Part shown: in pieces, positions 8,355 to 15,707 of the stretch
How positions within the stretch are numbered: position 1 is the first letter of the stretch
Layout: the number at the start of each line of letters is the position of its first letter
Assembly (NCBI GenBank): GCA_946886805.1
Contig: CAMPJM010000016.1
Coordinates: 1-20,407, forward strand
Direction: 5' to 3'
DNA length: 20,407 bases
Origin: an uncultured Flammeovirgaceae bacterium
GTDB lineage: Bacteria; Bacteroidota; Bacteroidia; Cytophagales; Cyclobacteriaceae
Made by a program: the position numbers and the translations under genes
The notes under the pieces: model-generated
Database searches by the model: none
Told to the model about the DNA's origin: nothing
Seen by the model: the letters and a program-made list of their open reading frames with translations, nothing else

Positions 8355-9008
8355 ATGACTAAACCTGAAAGATATAGAGCTTTTTTGGACTATTTCTCAG
8401 AAAACCAACCTGAAGCTCAGACCGAATTAAACTACAGTAATCCTTATGAGTTGCTAGTTGCAGTGATATTAAGTGCACAATGTACCGATAAGCGGATAAA
8501 CCTGGTTACTCCCGCCATATTTCGTGATTTCCCCACACCGGCGCATCTCGCAGCCTCCAATTTTGATATATTATTCCCCTATATAAAAAGCGTTTCTTAC
8601 CCAAATAATAAGACAAAACATCTTCTTGGGATGGGCCGAATGTTGGTGGAAGATTTTAATAGCGAAATCCCAGATTCGGTCGAAGATTTACAAAAATTGC
8701 CTGGTGTTGGGAGAAAAACAGCTAATGTGATTGCATCAGTGGTTTTTTCACGGCCTACAATGGCTGTTGACACTCATGTATTTAGAGTTTCTAAAAGACT
8801 CGGGCTCACTACAGCCTCTGCTAAAACGCCGTTAGAGGTGGAAAAACAATTAATTAAACACATACCCAAAACTTATGTGCCGAAAGCTCACCATTGGCTA
8901 ATCCTCCACGGAAGGTATATCTGCGTCGCACGACGCCCAAAATGTGAAATTTGCCCTTTAACGTACTTTTGTAGATATTATGAGAAAAATCATAAAAATT
9001 TGCTTTAA
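8355..9008 (+). CDS. nth: Endonuclease III (DNA glycosylase/AP lyase)
   Basis: A 217-residue base-excision-repair enzyme that removes oxidised pyrimidines and cleaves the abasic site by beta-elimination. The helix-hairpin-helix LPGVGRKTANV (115-125) carries the nucleophilic Lys121, and VDTHVFR supplies catalytic Asp139; these correspond to E. coli K120 and D138. The C-terminal [4Fe-4S] motif is C-x6-C-x2-C-x5-C (Cys190, 197, 200, 206). Length and residue numbering match the family closely. I chose ATG 8355 (MTKPERYRAF); the frame is open further upstream to a TTG at 8331, but those extra residues are not expected in Nth. The gene stands alone, divergent from hicAB. Confidence 0.97.
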   Translation: MTKPERYRAFLDYFSENQPEAQTELNYSNPYELLVAVILSAQCTDKRINLVTPAIFRDFPTPAHLAASNFDILFPYIKSVSYPNNKTKHLLGMGRMLVEDFNSEIPDSVEDLQKLPGVGRKTANVIASVVFSRPTMAVDTHVFRVSKRLGLTTASAKTPLEVEKQLIKHIPKTYVPKAHHWLILHGRYICVARRPKCEICPLTYFCRYYEKNHKNLL

Positions 9009-9027
9009 CAATGCCGCAGATTTAAAT

Positions 9028-9035
9028 TAACTTTG
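9028..9035 (+). promoter_or_regulatory. Possible -7 box before the 9042-9113 element
   Basis: TAACTTTG is a perfect TAnnTTTG match, positioned so that RNA would start at about 9041, exactly where the inverted-repeat element begins. The nearest upstream TTTG (8999-9002) is 25 bp away, longer than the usual 19-21 bp, so the -33 box is doubtful. Confidence 0.35.
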
Positions 9036-9041
9036 TTGCCT

Positions 9042-9113
9042 GCTATTATTATTGAATATAATAGCCCCTTGTGTGAAACCATAGAACTCACACGACGGGT
9101 TACAATAATAAGC
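9042..9113 (+). ncRNA. Candidate structured RNA element or long leader
   Basis: This 72-nt segment folds as a nested stem-loop. The outer arm GCTATTATTATTG (9042-9054) pairs with CAATAATAAGC (9103-9113) over 11 bp with a 2-nt bulge. The inner arm CCCCTTGTGTGA (9065-9076) pairs with TCACACGACGGG (9088-9099) over 12 positions with one mismatch and one G-U. An alternative hairpin, CTATTAT (9043-9049) with ATAATAG (9058-9064), would compete with the outer stem, as in attenuators. No T-run follows, so it is not an obvious terminator of nth. It could be the start of a 210-nt leader of the glycosyltransferase gene or an independent RNA. The rest of the gap (9114-9250) holds only a short palindrome at 9128-9140. 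The strand call follows the TAACTTTG box. Confidence 0.4.
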
Positions 9114-9250
9114 TCGTTAAGGTTTAGAAACGTATCGTTTAATAAAAACATCTTTATTGGGTGACTTAGTAAATCCCAGATTTGATAGATTTTAATTGGA
9201 ACATGTTTTATTATCTTCGCTCTACCTTATTTTCCACTTAGGCCTTTTAC

Positions 9251-10474
9251 GTGAAAATTCTTTATATCCATCAATATTTTAAAACCCCCGAAGAGGGCGG
9301 CTCAATCAGATCTTATTATTTGGCAAAAGGTTTGGTTGATAATAGTTATGAGGTTGAGATGATCACAACCCACAACAAAAAAGAATATACGGTCAAGGAT
9401 GTTGATGGAATAAGGGTTCATTACCTTCCCGTGTTCTATGACAACTCCTTGGGCTTTTGGCAGAGAGTTTTGTCTTTTATAAATTTCATTTTTTTGGCTT
9501 GTAAGCTCATACCAAAGCTGGACCGCCCTGACATTTGTTATGCTATGTCTACCCCACTGACGGTAGGCTTGATTACACTTTGGGCAAAAAGAAAATTAAA
9601 GATCCCCTATTATTTTGAAATTGGAGATCTTTGGCCAGAGGCACCAATCCAAATGGGATTTATCAAAAATCCTATCGTAAAGTATTGTCTCTATGCCCTG
9701 GAGAGGAAGATCTATAACAGTGCTGACAAGATAATAGCCTTGTCCCCTGGAATCAGGGATAATATCGAATCTGTGGTTCCGAATAAAGATGTGTACATGA
9801 TTCCAAATATGGCAGATTGTTCATTTTTTAATATGGAAAGCAAGGAAACCAGATTCGAAGAAATGTTTAATACAAAGGGAAAATTTGTAATCAGCTATAT
9901 CGGGGCGGCTGGAAAAGCCAATCATTTGGAATATTTGTTAGCGGCTGCAGTTGCTTGTCAAACAAATGGAAGTCCTGTTGAGTTTCTTGTTGCTGCTTAT
10001 GGATCAGAATTAGACAGGATCAAACGGATAGCGAAGGATAAAAAGATAAACAATGTAAATTTCCTGCCTTACCAAAATAAAAACAACCTCCGGAAAATTT
10101 TAAATGTTACGGATGCTATTTTTATTTCTTATGCTGATTTCCCAGTGTTACAAACAGGTAGTCCAAATAAATTTTTTGATGGTTTAGCATCCGGAAAAAT
10201 AATTATCCTCAATACAAATGGATGGTTAAGAGAGATAACTGAGCTGAATAAATGTGGTTTTTATTATGACCCCAAAAACCCGGAGACATTTATAAAGAAG
10301 TTGTGTCCTTTCCTCAAAGATTCTAATATGCTATTTAGTTATCAAAAAAATGCTCGAAACGTTGCCGAACAATACTATTCAAAAGAGTTACAGATACAAA
10401 AGCTTCTGAAAGTATTCAACAACAGACATCTGATGACGTTCAAGGAAGAGCAGGCTTGTATTTTGACTGAGTAA
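9251..10474 (+). CDS. GT4-family glycosyltransferase (WbuB-like)
   Basis: A 407-residue GT-B glycosyltransferase of family GT4, expected to move an NDP-sugar residue onto a surface-polysaccharide or similar acceptor at the inner face of the membrane. The N-terminal Rossmann half starts MKILYIHQYFKTPEEGGSI, with the Gly-rich acceptor-side loop. DLWPEAPIQMGF and SADKIIALSPGI are typical of the WbuB-like group. The C-terminal donor half shows YIGAAGKANHLEYL, the turn LPYQNKNNL and SPNKFFDGLASGK, the equivalent of the EX7E donor-binding region with Asp replacing the first Glu. The start is GTG 9251, the only candidate after an in-frame stop at 9239. It is not inside a polysaccharide cluster: neighbours are nth and gldB. 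Its last 35 bp overlap the end of gldB tail-to-tail. Donor and acceptor cannot be read from the sequence. Confidence 0.92.
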   Translation: MKILYIHQYFKTPEEGGSIRSYYLAKGLVDNSYEVEMITTHNKKEYTVKDVDGIRVHYLPVFYDNSLGFWQRVLSFINFIFLACKLIPKLDRPDICYAMSTPLTVGLITLWAKRKLKIPYYFEIGDLWPEAPIQMGFIKNPIVKYCLYALERKIYNSADKIIALSPGIRDNIESVVPNKDVYMIPNMADCSFFNMESKETRFEEMFNTKGKFVISYIGAAGKANHLEYLLAAAVACQTNGSPVEFLVAAYGSELDRIKRIAKDKKINNVNFLPYQNKNNLRKILNVTDAIFISYADFPVLQTGSPNKFFDGLASGKIIILNTNGWLREITELNKCGFYYDPKNPETFIKKLCPFLKDSNMLFSYQKNARNVAEQYYSKELQIQKLLKVFNNRHLMTFKEEQACILTE

Positions 10475-11429
10475 ATATTTTTTGTGCATCGTCAATCTCC
10501 ATAAGCTGAGGTAATTTTAACTGGTCGTTTTCTTCCATAAAACGTTTTACAATTTCCCAACCAAGCCAAACGCCAATTCTTCCCGGTGCTTTATTACCAA
10601 TCTCCAAAGTTTTTGGTCGTTCATCTATATATTTCTTTTTTATAAAATGGCTCTTTTCATATAAAAGCTGATTCTCTATAAAGTGTGCCCATACTACCTG
10701 TTGATTTTCATAAACATCTGAAAGCTCTTCAGAAGAATATCCTATTAACACCGAATCAGGAGTATCAGGTAATAATTGGTCGGCAAAATAATAAGATTTA
10801 CCATAATATATCATGTCTGCCAACATTGTATTGTCCTTCGGATCCTGGTAATTATATTTTCTGCTCATTAATAAAATGCAGGAAGGGACTATGTACTCCT
10901 TTTCATAGCGGGTAAGGATATATTGAGGCAAGTCCAGAGGTCTGAAGGTAGCGTTTTTACCTAAATAAAAATCCAGTCCAATTATAATGATACTATCTGA
11001 GACAAATAAATCACGACCAAACCCGGTAATAATTGTTTGGATTGCGGGCGGTTCAAATTCAGGATAATAATATTTTAAATACCGAAACGCCTGGGCAAAT
11101 TGGGCTTCGATTTCAGAAAAATCACTGAAGATTTCCTGGGCTTCATTGTACAGTGTGTCGATATGCGGATCCTGAATTAATTTGAAAAGTGAGTTGACCA
11201 AAATCGAATCGTGGGGGTATTGCTCAATTTGAAAGAAATGTCTTGAAAGTGCTGGGTTCGCTTTTAAAAATGTCTTTAAGTTTTCCTTATCTTTGATGGA
11301 AAACATTTCTTGTTCCAGGCGTTTTACTTCAACATCAATTTCTATATCACTTATATCTGGTCGATCTTCGGACACAAAATTGCATGAATAGAGTAACACA
11401 GATAAAAGAAAAATTGTAAAACGGCACAT
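10440..11429 (-). CDS. gldB: Gliding motility lipoprotein GldB
   Basis: A 329-residue lipoprotein: MCRFTIFLLSVLLYSC gives a signal peptide with a lipobox ending at Cys16. The mature part fits GldB: an early IDVEVKRLEQEMF segment, LKYYYPEFEPPAIQTIITGFGRD, IGLDFYLG, the RPLDLPQYILTRYEKEYIVP block, and the C-terminal GRIGVWLGWEIVKRFME. GldB is needed for gliding in Flavobacterium johnsoniae and sits in the cell envelope; its biochemical role is unresolved. GldB resembles DUF2268-type putative metalloproteases, but no HExxH motif is seen here (the region reads MIYYGKSYYF). The start is ATG 11429. gldC, its neighbour in Flavobacterium, is not beside it. The 3' end overlaps the convergent glycosyltransferase by 35 nt. 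Confidence 0.93.
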   Translation of the reverse strand: MCRFTIFLLSVLLYSCNFVSEDRPDISDIEIDVEVKRLEQEMFSIKDKENLKTFLKANPALSRHFFQIEQYPHDSILVNSLFKLIQDPHIDTLYNEAQEIFSDFSEIEAQFAQAFRYLKYYYPEFEPPAIQTIITGFGRDLFVSDSIIIIGLDFYLGKNATFRPLDLPQYILTRYEKEYIVPSCILLMSRKYNYQDPKDNTMLADMIYYGKSYYFADQLLPDTPDSVLIGYSSEELSDVYENQQVVWAHFIENQLLYEKSHFIKKKYIDERPKTLEIGNKAPGRIGVWLGWEIVKRFMEENDQLKLPQLMEIDDAQKIFTQSKYKPALP

Positions 11430-11599
11430 ATTTTAGAAATGGATGGTCAAAGAATTTATTTTACTCCAAAATAACTATTATTATTCAATAGACGTAAAAT
11501 ATAGCTAATACTGATAAAAATACTTATTCCTTTAATAACTATCCAAATAAAAGAAAATTGTAACTACAATACAATATCAATAAAGTGAAGATTAATTAT

Positions 11600-12226
11600 A
11601 TGAAAAAAAAGATATTACTGTTTGCCATTTTTTTAGCGAGTTTTACCTACGTTTCCGCCCAAACAAAAATAGGCCTAAAAATTTCACCTTTGCTTTCGGT
11701 AAACCGTGCAGCTGTTGATGAGAATAATTTGAATATTGGCTCTGACGGGGCAGGTTTTAAAATGTCGGTAGGTCCTGTTGTAGATTTCTATCTAAAAGAA
11801 AATTACTATTTCAGTACCGGGCTGTTCTACACACCAAAGCGCGCTGGTATATCCATTAATGATAATGGCATAACCAAAGAAGAAGAATATAACCTCCAAT
11901 ATCTTCAGGTACCGGCAACCATAAAACTTTTTACAAATGAATTGGCTTTGGATAAAAGGCTCTACTTCCAATTAGGGGGTGTCACTGAAATTAAGATCCA
12001 TGAAAAAAATGAGGGGGCAGATAATTATATCGAGAAATTCAGATTCTTTGATTTCTCTGTAATGGCAGGCTTCGGATTAGAGTATCGTATAGGCGTAAGT
12101 TCTACTATCTTTGGTGGGATTAGTTATACCAGAGGCCTTATTAATGCTGCTTCAAAGAGAAAAAATGATTATGACTTCTCAGTAAAAAATGATTTGGTGA
12201 GCTTAGATTTTGGAATAATGTTTTGA
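11600..12226 (+). CDS. Outer-membrane beta-barrel protein (PorT-family type, PF13568-like)
   Basis: A 208-residue secreted protein. ATG 11600 is preferred over GTG 11585 because a clean signal peptide follows (MKKKILLFAIFLASFTYVSA, cleavage before QTKIG). The mature part alternates short amphipathic strands (GLKISPLLSV, FYLKENYYFSTGLFYTP, YLQVPATIKLF, LYFQLGGVTEIK, MAGFGLEYRI, IFGGISYTRG) and ends in an aromatic residue (DFGIMF), as in small outer-membrane barrels of the OMP_b-brl_2 kind. Databases often label such proteins PorT family; this does not mean it is the type IX secretion PorT, which I do not claim. Specific function is unknown. It is transcribed alone and ends before the bidirectional terminator at 12387. 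Confidence 0.82.
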   Translation: MKKKILLFAIFLASFTYVSAQTKIGLKISPLLSVNRAAVDENNLNIGSDGAGFKMSVGPVVDFYLKENYYFSTGLFYTPKRAGISINDNGITKEEEYNLQYLQVPATIKLFTNELALDKRLYFQLGGVTEIKIHEKNEGADNYIEKFRFFDFSVMAGFGLEYRIGVSSTIFGGISYTRGLINAASKRKNDYDFSVKNDLVSLDFGIMF

Positions 12227-12386
12227 TGGATTGGAAGCTATTTGGGAGATTCCAATATTTTTAAAGATTGAAGAAGTAGCTACAGCAGAATTTTCCCTTC
12301 ATGATATTTGAAAATGTTCTCCCAAGAGTTCTCTCCAGAAAATTGCGTGATCCCAACCTTTCCGCTTGACCCGCTTTAAAAGCAAA

Positions 12387-12424
12387 AAAAAAGCCTTGAA
12401 CAACAAATCATTCAAGGCTTTTTT
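12387..12424. terminator. Bidirectional Rho-independent terminator
   Basis: A perfect 14-bp inverted repeat, AAAAAAGCCTTGAA (12387-12400) with TTCAAGGCTTTTTT (12411-12424), around a 10-nt loop. It is A-flanked on one side and T-flanked on the other, so it works in both directions. It lies between the convergent barrel gene and the RNase G gene and can end both transcripts. The remaining 160 bp between the barrel gene stop and this hairpin show nothing recognisable. Confidence 0.88.
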
Positions 12425-12439
12425 AAAAATGTTTTCTTC

Positions 12440-13993
12440 TTAAGTCAATTCTATTTCAGCTCCCTGGCTGTTTAGAAATGTGTATTCTGTGATCCCCATA
12501 GAGGAATCCTGAATTATTTTTACCCACCTGTGGTAAGTGAATAACCATTGAACCCTTTTTGAGATAATCCCTTTGGTATAATAAGAATACAAGAACGGAT
12601 GCAACACTATTGTCACATCTTTTTCATTTTGATTTGATAGAATAAACTCAAGGTTTTTCTCGATATTGTCTGAAACAAGAATGGATGCACTGATAGTACC
12701 CGTTCCATTACAGGTCGGACATTTCTCTTTAGTAACTATATTTAACTCAGGCCTCACCCTTTGTCGGGTAATCTGCATTAAGCCAAATTTCGTCAACGGA
12801 AGAACAGTAAATTTGGACCGGTCATCTTTCATTTCGTCCTTCATTATCTCGAATACCTTGCGCTTGTTTTCAGCCTTACGCATATCGATAAAATCGACTA
12901 CTATGATTCCTCCCATATCCCTCAAACGTAACTGTCTTGCTACTTCCTTAGCAGCCTGTATGTTGACGTTTAAAGCGGTATTTTCCTGGTCATTCTCAGC
13001 ATTTGATTTGTTGCCACTGTTAACATCGATAACATGCAATGCTTCAGTATGGTCAATTATCAAATAGCCGCCTCCCGGAATACTTACAGACTGGCCAAAT
13101 AAAGATTTAAGCTGTCTTTCAATATTAAACTGTTCAAAGATTTTAGCCTTTCCGTTATAATATTTAAGGATCTTTTCTTTATCCGGGGCAATGGATTTAA
13201 TGTAGGTTCGAACTTCCTCGAAAATTTCTTTATCATCGACAGTTATACTGTCAAAAGACTCGTTAAGCATATCGCGCAAAATGGAAGAAGCGCGACTCAT
13301 CTCTCCAATTACCTTTTCTTTAGGCTTGGCCTGCTTTAGCTTCTGAACGCCATCTTCCCATATCTTTATTAAATTGCGAAGATCTTTGTCAAGTTCAGCA
13401 ACTTCTTTGCCTGATGCGACTGTTCTAATAATTATACCAAAGTTTTCTGGTTTAATGGAAGATAACAATCGCATCAACCGTTTTCTCTCATCGTTATCAG
13501 TTATTTTTTTTGATATATTAACTGTATTAGAAAACGGTACTAAAATAATATATCTACCGGCTATAGATAACTCGCAGGATAATCGTGGACCCTTAGTTGA
13601 AATTGGTTCTTTTACAACCTGTACCAATATTTGGTGATTCTTAGATAAGACATTATTAATCTTACCCAGTTTATCTATATCTGGTTCAAGTTTAAACTTT
13701 GAAAGTTTATTTACCGCATCTTTATTATTAAGTGCTAATTTGGTAAACTTATTCAACGACCTGACCTGGGGACCCAGATCAAGATAGTGTAAAAAAGCAT
13801 CTTTTTCATAACCTATGTCAATGAAAGCGGCATTTAGACCCTGCACAACTTTCTTCACTGTACCTAGATAAATATCGCCAACCGTAAATTGGCTTTCTCC
13901 TTCGTCATAATGAAATTCAACAAGGTTTTTTTCTTTTAAAAGGGCTATACGACATCCATTTTGAGTAGCATTAATTACTAATTCGTTACTCAA
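12440..13993 (-). CDS. rng: Ribonuclease E/G family protein (RNase G)
   Basis: A 517-residue endoribonuclease of the RNase E/G family, which cuts single-stranded AU-rich RNA and helps rRNA maturation and mRNA decay. The N-terminus MSNELVINAT leads into an S1 RNA-binding domain (VGDIYLGTVKKVVQGLNAAFIDIG, about 38-135, with an insertion near 75-115). The DNase I-like catalytic part has the metal ligands Asp323 (IDVNSGNKS) and Asp367 (IIVVDFIDMR), and the Zn-link motif CPTC (Cys425, Cys428) used for dimerisation follows. The length is typical of RNase G, with no RNase E-style degradosome scaffold. The start is TTG 13993: no in-frame ATG or GTG exists between it and the stop upstream. It ends 16 bp from the terminator at 12424 and lies at the end of the HU-TPR-small protein run. 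Confidence 0.95.
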   Translation of the reverse strand: MSNELVINATQNGCRIALLKEKNLVEFHYDEGESQFTVGDIYLGTVKKVVQGLNAAFIDIGYEKDAFLHYLDLGPQVRSLNKFTKLALNNKDAVNKLSKFKLEPDIDKLGKINNVLSKNHQILVQVVKEPISTKGPRLSCELSIAGRYIILVPFSNTVNISKKITDNDERKRLMRLLSSIKPENFGIIIRTVASGKEVAELDKDLRNLIKIWEDGVQKLKQAKPKEKVIGEMSRASSILRDMLNESFDSITVDDKEIFEEVRTYIKSIAPDKEKILKYYNGKAKIFEQFNIERQLKSLFGQSVSIPGGGYLIIDHTEALHVIDVNSGNKSNAENDQENTALNVNIQAAKEVARQLRLRDMGGIIVVDFIDMRKAENKRKVFEIMKDEMKDDRSKFTVLPLTKFGLMQITRQRVRPELNIVTKEKCPTCNGTGTISASILVSDNIEKNLEFILSNQNEKDVTIVLHPFLYSYYTKGIISKRVQWLFTYHRWVKIIQDSSMGITEYTFLNSQGAEIELT

Positions 13994-14089
13994 TGATTTA
14001 GATTTAAAGTTAAAAATTAATTATACTTTAACTTCTTGGATGAAGTGAAAAATAAATAGTATAGCCTCTATGCTGTATTAAATAACAGA

Positions 14090-14111
14090 AACAGGCGTAA
14101 AAACGCCTGTT
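14090..14111 (-). terminator. Hairpin between the 29-aa gene and rng
   Basis: A perfect 9-bp stem AACAGGCGT (14090-14098) with ACGCCTGTT (14103-14111) around a 4-nt loop. On the minus strand it is followed by a weak T-rich tail (TTTCTGTTATTT). It lies 25 bp after the small ribosomal-type gene, and could terminate or trim that transcript before rng. Confidence 0.6.
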
Positions 14112-14136
14112 GATTACAGTATAGCTGCCTTACAGA

Positions 14137-14226
14137 TTACTTTTTCTTATGTCTGTTTTTTCTTAGACGTTTTTTCCTTTTGTGAGTCGAGATCTTATGA
14201 CGTTTTCTTTTTTTACCGCAAGGCAT
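14137..14226 (-). CDS. 29-aa ultra-basic protein, AURKAIP1/COX24 type (putative ribosomal)
   Basis: A tiny gene, ATG 14226 to TAA 14137, encoding 29 residues of which 19 are Lys, Arg or His: MPCGKKRKRHKISTHKRKKR followed by LRKNRHKKK. From memory, this matches the short Bacteroidota proteins annotated as AURKAIP1/COX24 domain proteins, whose domain is that of mitochondrial ribosomal protein mS38 and actinobacterial bS22. A small-subunit ribosomal protein is the most likely role; this rests on family resemblance and composition. It is too short for ordinary gene callers, and its composition alone could be coincidental, but the clean start and stop, the position in the conserved HU-TPR-rng block and the terminator after it favour a real gene. 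It starts 27 bp after the TPR gene stop, on the same strand. Confidence 0.85.
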   Translation of the reverse strand: MPCGKKRKRHKISTHKRKKRLRKNRHKKK

Positions 14227-14253
14227 AATTTTTAAATTTTAATGATTGAAATA

Positions 14254-15099
14254 TTATTTAATTTCTTCCAGATAACTATCCACCGTTGCTTGCACCTCCG
14301 GATCACTATCCAGTGTTTTTACTTTTTCAAATTGCTCTCTGGCCTTCTCAAGGTCACCTGATTCTTTATAGCTCAATCCCAAATAGAACTGACCCTGTAA
14401 ATTTTCAGGATAAAGAGCCACTAATTTCTCAAACCTTCCAACAGCTTTGTCGTACTGGTTTGATTGAATAGACAAAATCCCCAAATTAAAGATCGCTCCC
14501 TCATGTTCAGGATTTTCATCTAAAATTTCTGTTAGCATAGAAATCCCCTGCATTGGGTTTGATGTAGCAATATAGGTCATGGCAATATTTGCCTTCATGT
14601 CCAATGCTGCATCACCACTTGTCAGTTCAATGGCTTTATTATAATTGCTTCGGGCTTTCTCTGCCAAATCCTGCGCTTTAGATTTGTCTACAGCAAAAGT
14701 AAAAGCTTCATAATAAGCATCTCCAGCTTTTCTATAAGTATTCAATGCAGGACTTCTTTCTGCAGCAATACCCAAATATTTAGCAGCACTGTCAAGCATA
14801 TTATAGCTTTTAAATACAACTGCTAAAGAATCTGCAAAGATAACAATATTTTTATTATCATCACTATTATTGAAATTTTCTCTCAGGGATTTCACCAATT
14901 CCTGCCTGTCTGGCGGAATTTCTGCATTGTGGGACGCTTCAAGCGATGAGTTATTTTGGGGAGTAGTTGATTCAGCTGTTGCCTCTGGATTTTCAACCGC
15001 AGCGGGTTCATCGTTTTTTACAACAGCTTTAGGAAGAAAGAACAATCCTACAACTAATATTAATGCGCCTATTGATAAAATTATTTTTGACTTGGACAT
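14254..15099 (-). CDS. Membrane-anchored TPR protein
   Basis: A 281-residue protein with one N-terminal membrane segment (about 6-23, IILSIGALILVVGLFFLP), a low-complexity Ala/Glu/Thr/Asn/Ser linker (about 30-60), then helical repeats. TPR units are clear in the C-terminal half: IFNLGILSIQSNQYDKAVGRFEKLVALYPE and GQFYLGLSYKESGDLEKAREQFEKVKTLDSD, with weaker ones before (YRKAGDAYYEAF, ARSNYNKAIELT). The TPR part most likely faces the periplasm and mediates protein contacts; partners are unknown. Genes of this type recur next to HU and RNase G in Bacteroidota, which suggests a conserved but undefined role. ATG 15099 begins only 6 nt after a terminator-like hairpin (15106-15141), so its expression may depend on readthrough. 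Confidence 0.85.
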   Translation of the reverse strand: MSKSKIILSIGALILVVGLFFLPKAVVKNDEPAAVENPEATAESTTPQNNSSLEASHNAEIPPDRQELVKSLRENFNNSDDNKNIVIFADSLAVVFKSYNMLDSAAKYLGIAAERSPALNTYRKAGDAYYEAFTFAVDKSKAQDLAEKARSNYNKAIELTSGDAALDMKANIAMTYIATSNPMQGISMLTEILDENPEHEGAIFNLGILSIQSNQYDKAVGRFEKLVALYPENLQGQFYLGLSYKESGDLEKAREQFEKVKTLDSDPEVQATVDSYLEEIK

Positions 15100-15105
15100 A
15101 GAAAA

Positions 15106-15141
15106 AGCTTAATCCGAAAAGTTTTGATAACGGATTAAGCT
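15106..15141 (-). terminator. HU terminator / attenuator abutting the TPR start codon
   Basis: A perfect 11-bp inverted repeat AGCTTAATCCG (15106-15116) with CGGATTAAGCT (15131-15141) around a 14-nt loop. On the minus strand the stem is followed by TTTTCT and then directly by the ATG of the TPR gene. It lies 12 bp after the HU stop, so it fits a Rho-independent terminator, but its T-run occupies the downstream gene's ribosome-entry region. Confidence 0.75.
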
Positions 15142-15153
15142 ATAAAAAGTTCA

Positions 15154-15456
15154 TTAATTTTCCGAAAGTTTTACTTTGTCGCTATTCTTAATTTTTTCAA
15201 CAAATGTTTTTGAAGGCTTAAAGCTTGGAATAAAATGTTCATCTATTACAATTGCTGTATTTTTAGAGATGTTTCTAGCAATTTTTTTTGCTCTTTTCTT
15301 ATTAACAAAGCTTCCAAAACCTCTTACGTAGATGTTTTCTCCATCTGCCATAGAAGTTTTTACCACATTAAAAAAGGCTTCGACCGTCACTTGTACGTCT
15401 GTCTTGTCAATGCCTGTTTTCTCTGAAATTTCCGATATTACCTCTGCTTTTGTCAC
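15154..15456 (-). CDS. HU/IHF-family DNA-binding protein
   Basis: A 100-residue nucleoid protein of the HU/IHF family. The helical dimerisation part (MTKAEVISEISEKTGIDKTDVQVTVEAFFNVV) precedes IYVRGFGSFVNKKRAKKIARN, the family signature leading into the DNA-binding beta arms (about 48-75), and FKPSKTFVEKI closes the fold. The usual intercalating proline near the arm tip is replaced in this stretch: the tip reads NISKNTAIVID, with no Arg-Asn-Pro motif, as in the diverged HU type found in this Bacteroidota locus. Family members bend and compact DNA as dimers. The start is GTG 15456; no in-frame ATG lies nearby. It is divergent from mutY, leaving about 250 bp of AT-rich control region. Confidence 0.93.
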   Translation of the reverse strand: MTKAEVISEISEKTGIDKTDVQVTVEAFFNVVKTSMADGENIYVRGFGSFVNKKRAKKIARNISKNTAIVIDEHFIPSFKPSKTFVEKIKNSDKVKLSEN

Positions 15457-15612
15457 TTGATATAGTTTTAATTAATAAACAAAATTGCTTTCTAAATTTT
15501 TAATCATGACCTATTAACACTAGCTTTCAACGCATTTATATGTTTAAACTCGTTTTTAAGACTAAAATTGCATGCTAAAATTATTTAAACCTTTATAGAA
15601 CTCTATAGATCA

Positions 15613-15620
15613 CAAAGTTA
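15613..15620 (-). promoter_or_regulatory. Possible -7 box for the HU gene
   Basis: On the minus strand, TAACTTTG fits TAnnTTTG exactly. It would give HU a leader of about 150 nt. No clean TTTG lies 19-21 bp further upstream, so this is tentative. Confidence 0.3.
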
Positions 15621-15707
15621 CAGGCATTAAACCTAATTTAAAATTGAAATAATTGAAAAATAGGGCATGTGTTATTATTAAAATTATTAGGAATTTTTCT
15701 TACTAAA

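Noticed and set aside
9042..9113. The inverted repeat as a Rho-independent terminator of nth.
   Set aside because: No T-run follows either arm on the plus strand, and the stem is long, interrupted and AT-rich at its base.
9009..9250. A tRNA gene, suggested by stems and a GGGTTACAAT-like stretch.
   Set aside because: No cloverleaf with acceptor, anticodon and T arms can be assembled, and no CCA or GTTCRA box is properly placed.
11600..12226. Calling the barrel protein the type IX secretion component PorT.
   Set aside because: Only the generic small-barrel pattern is visible; the PorT family label covers many unrelated small outer-membrane proteins, and no secretion genes adjoin it.
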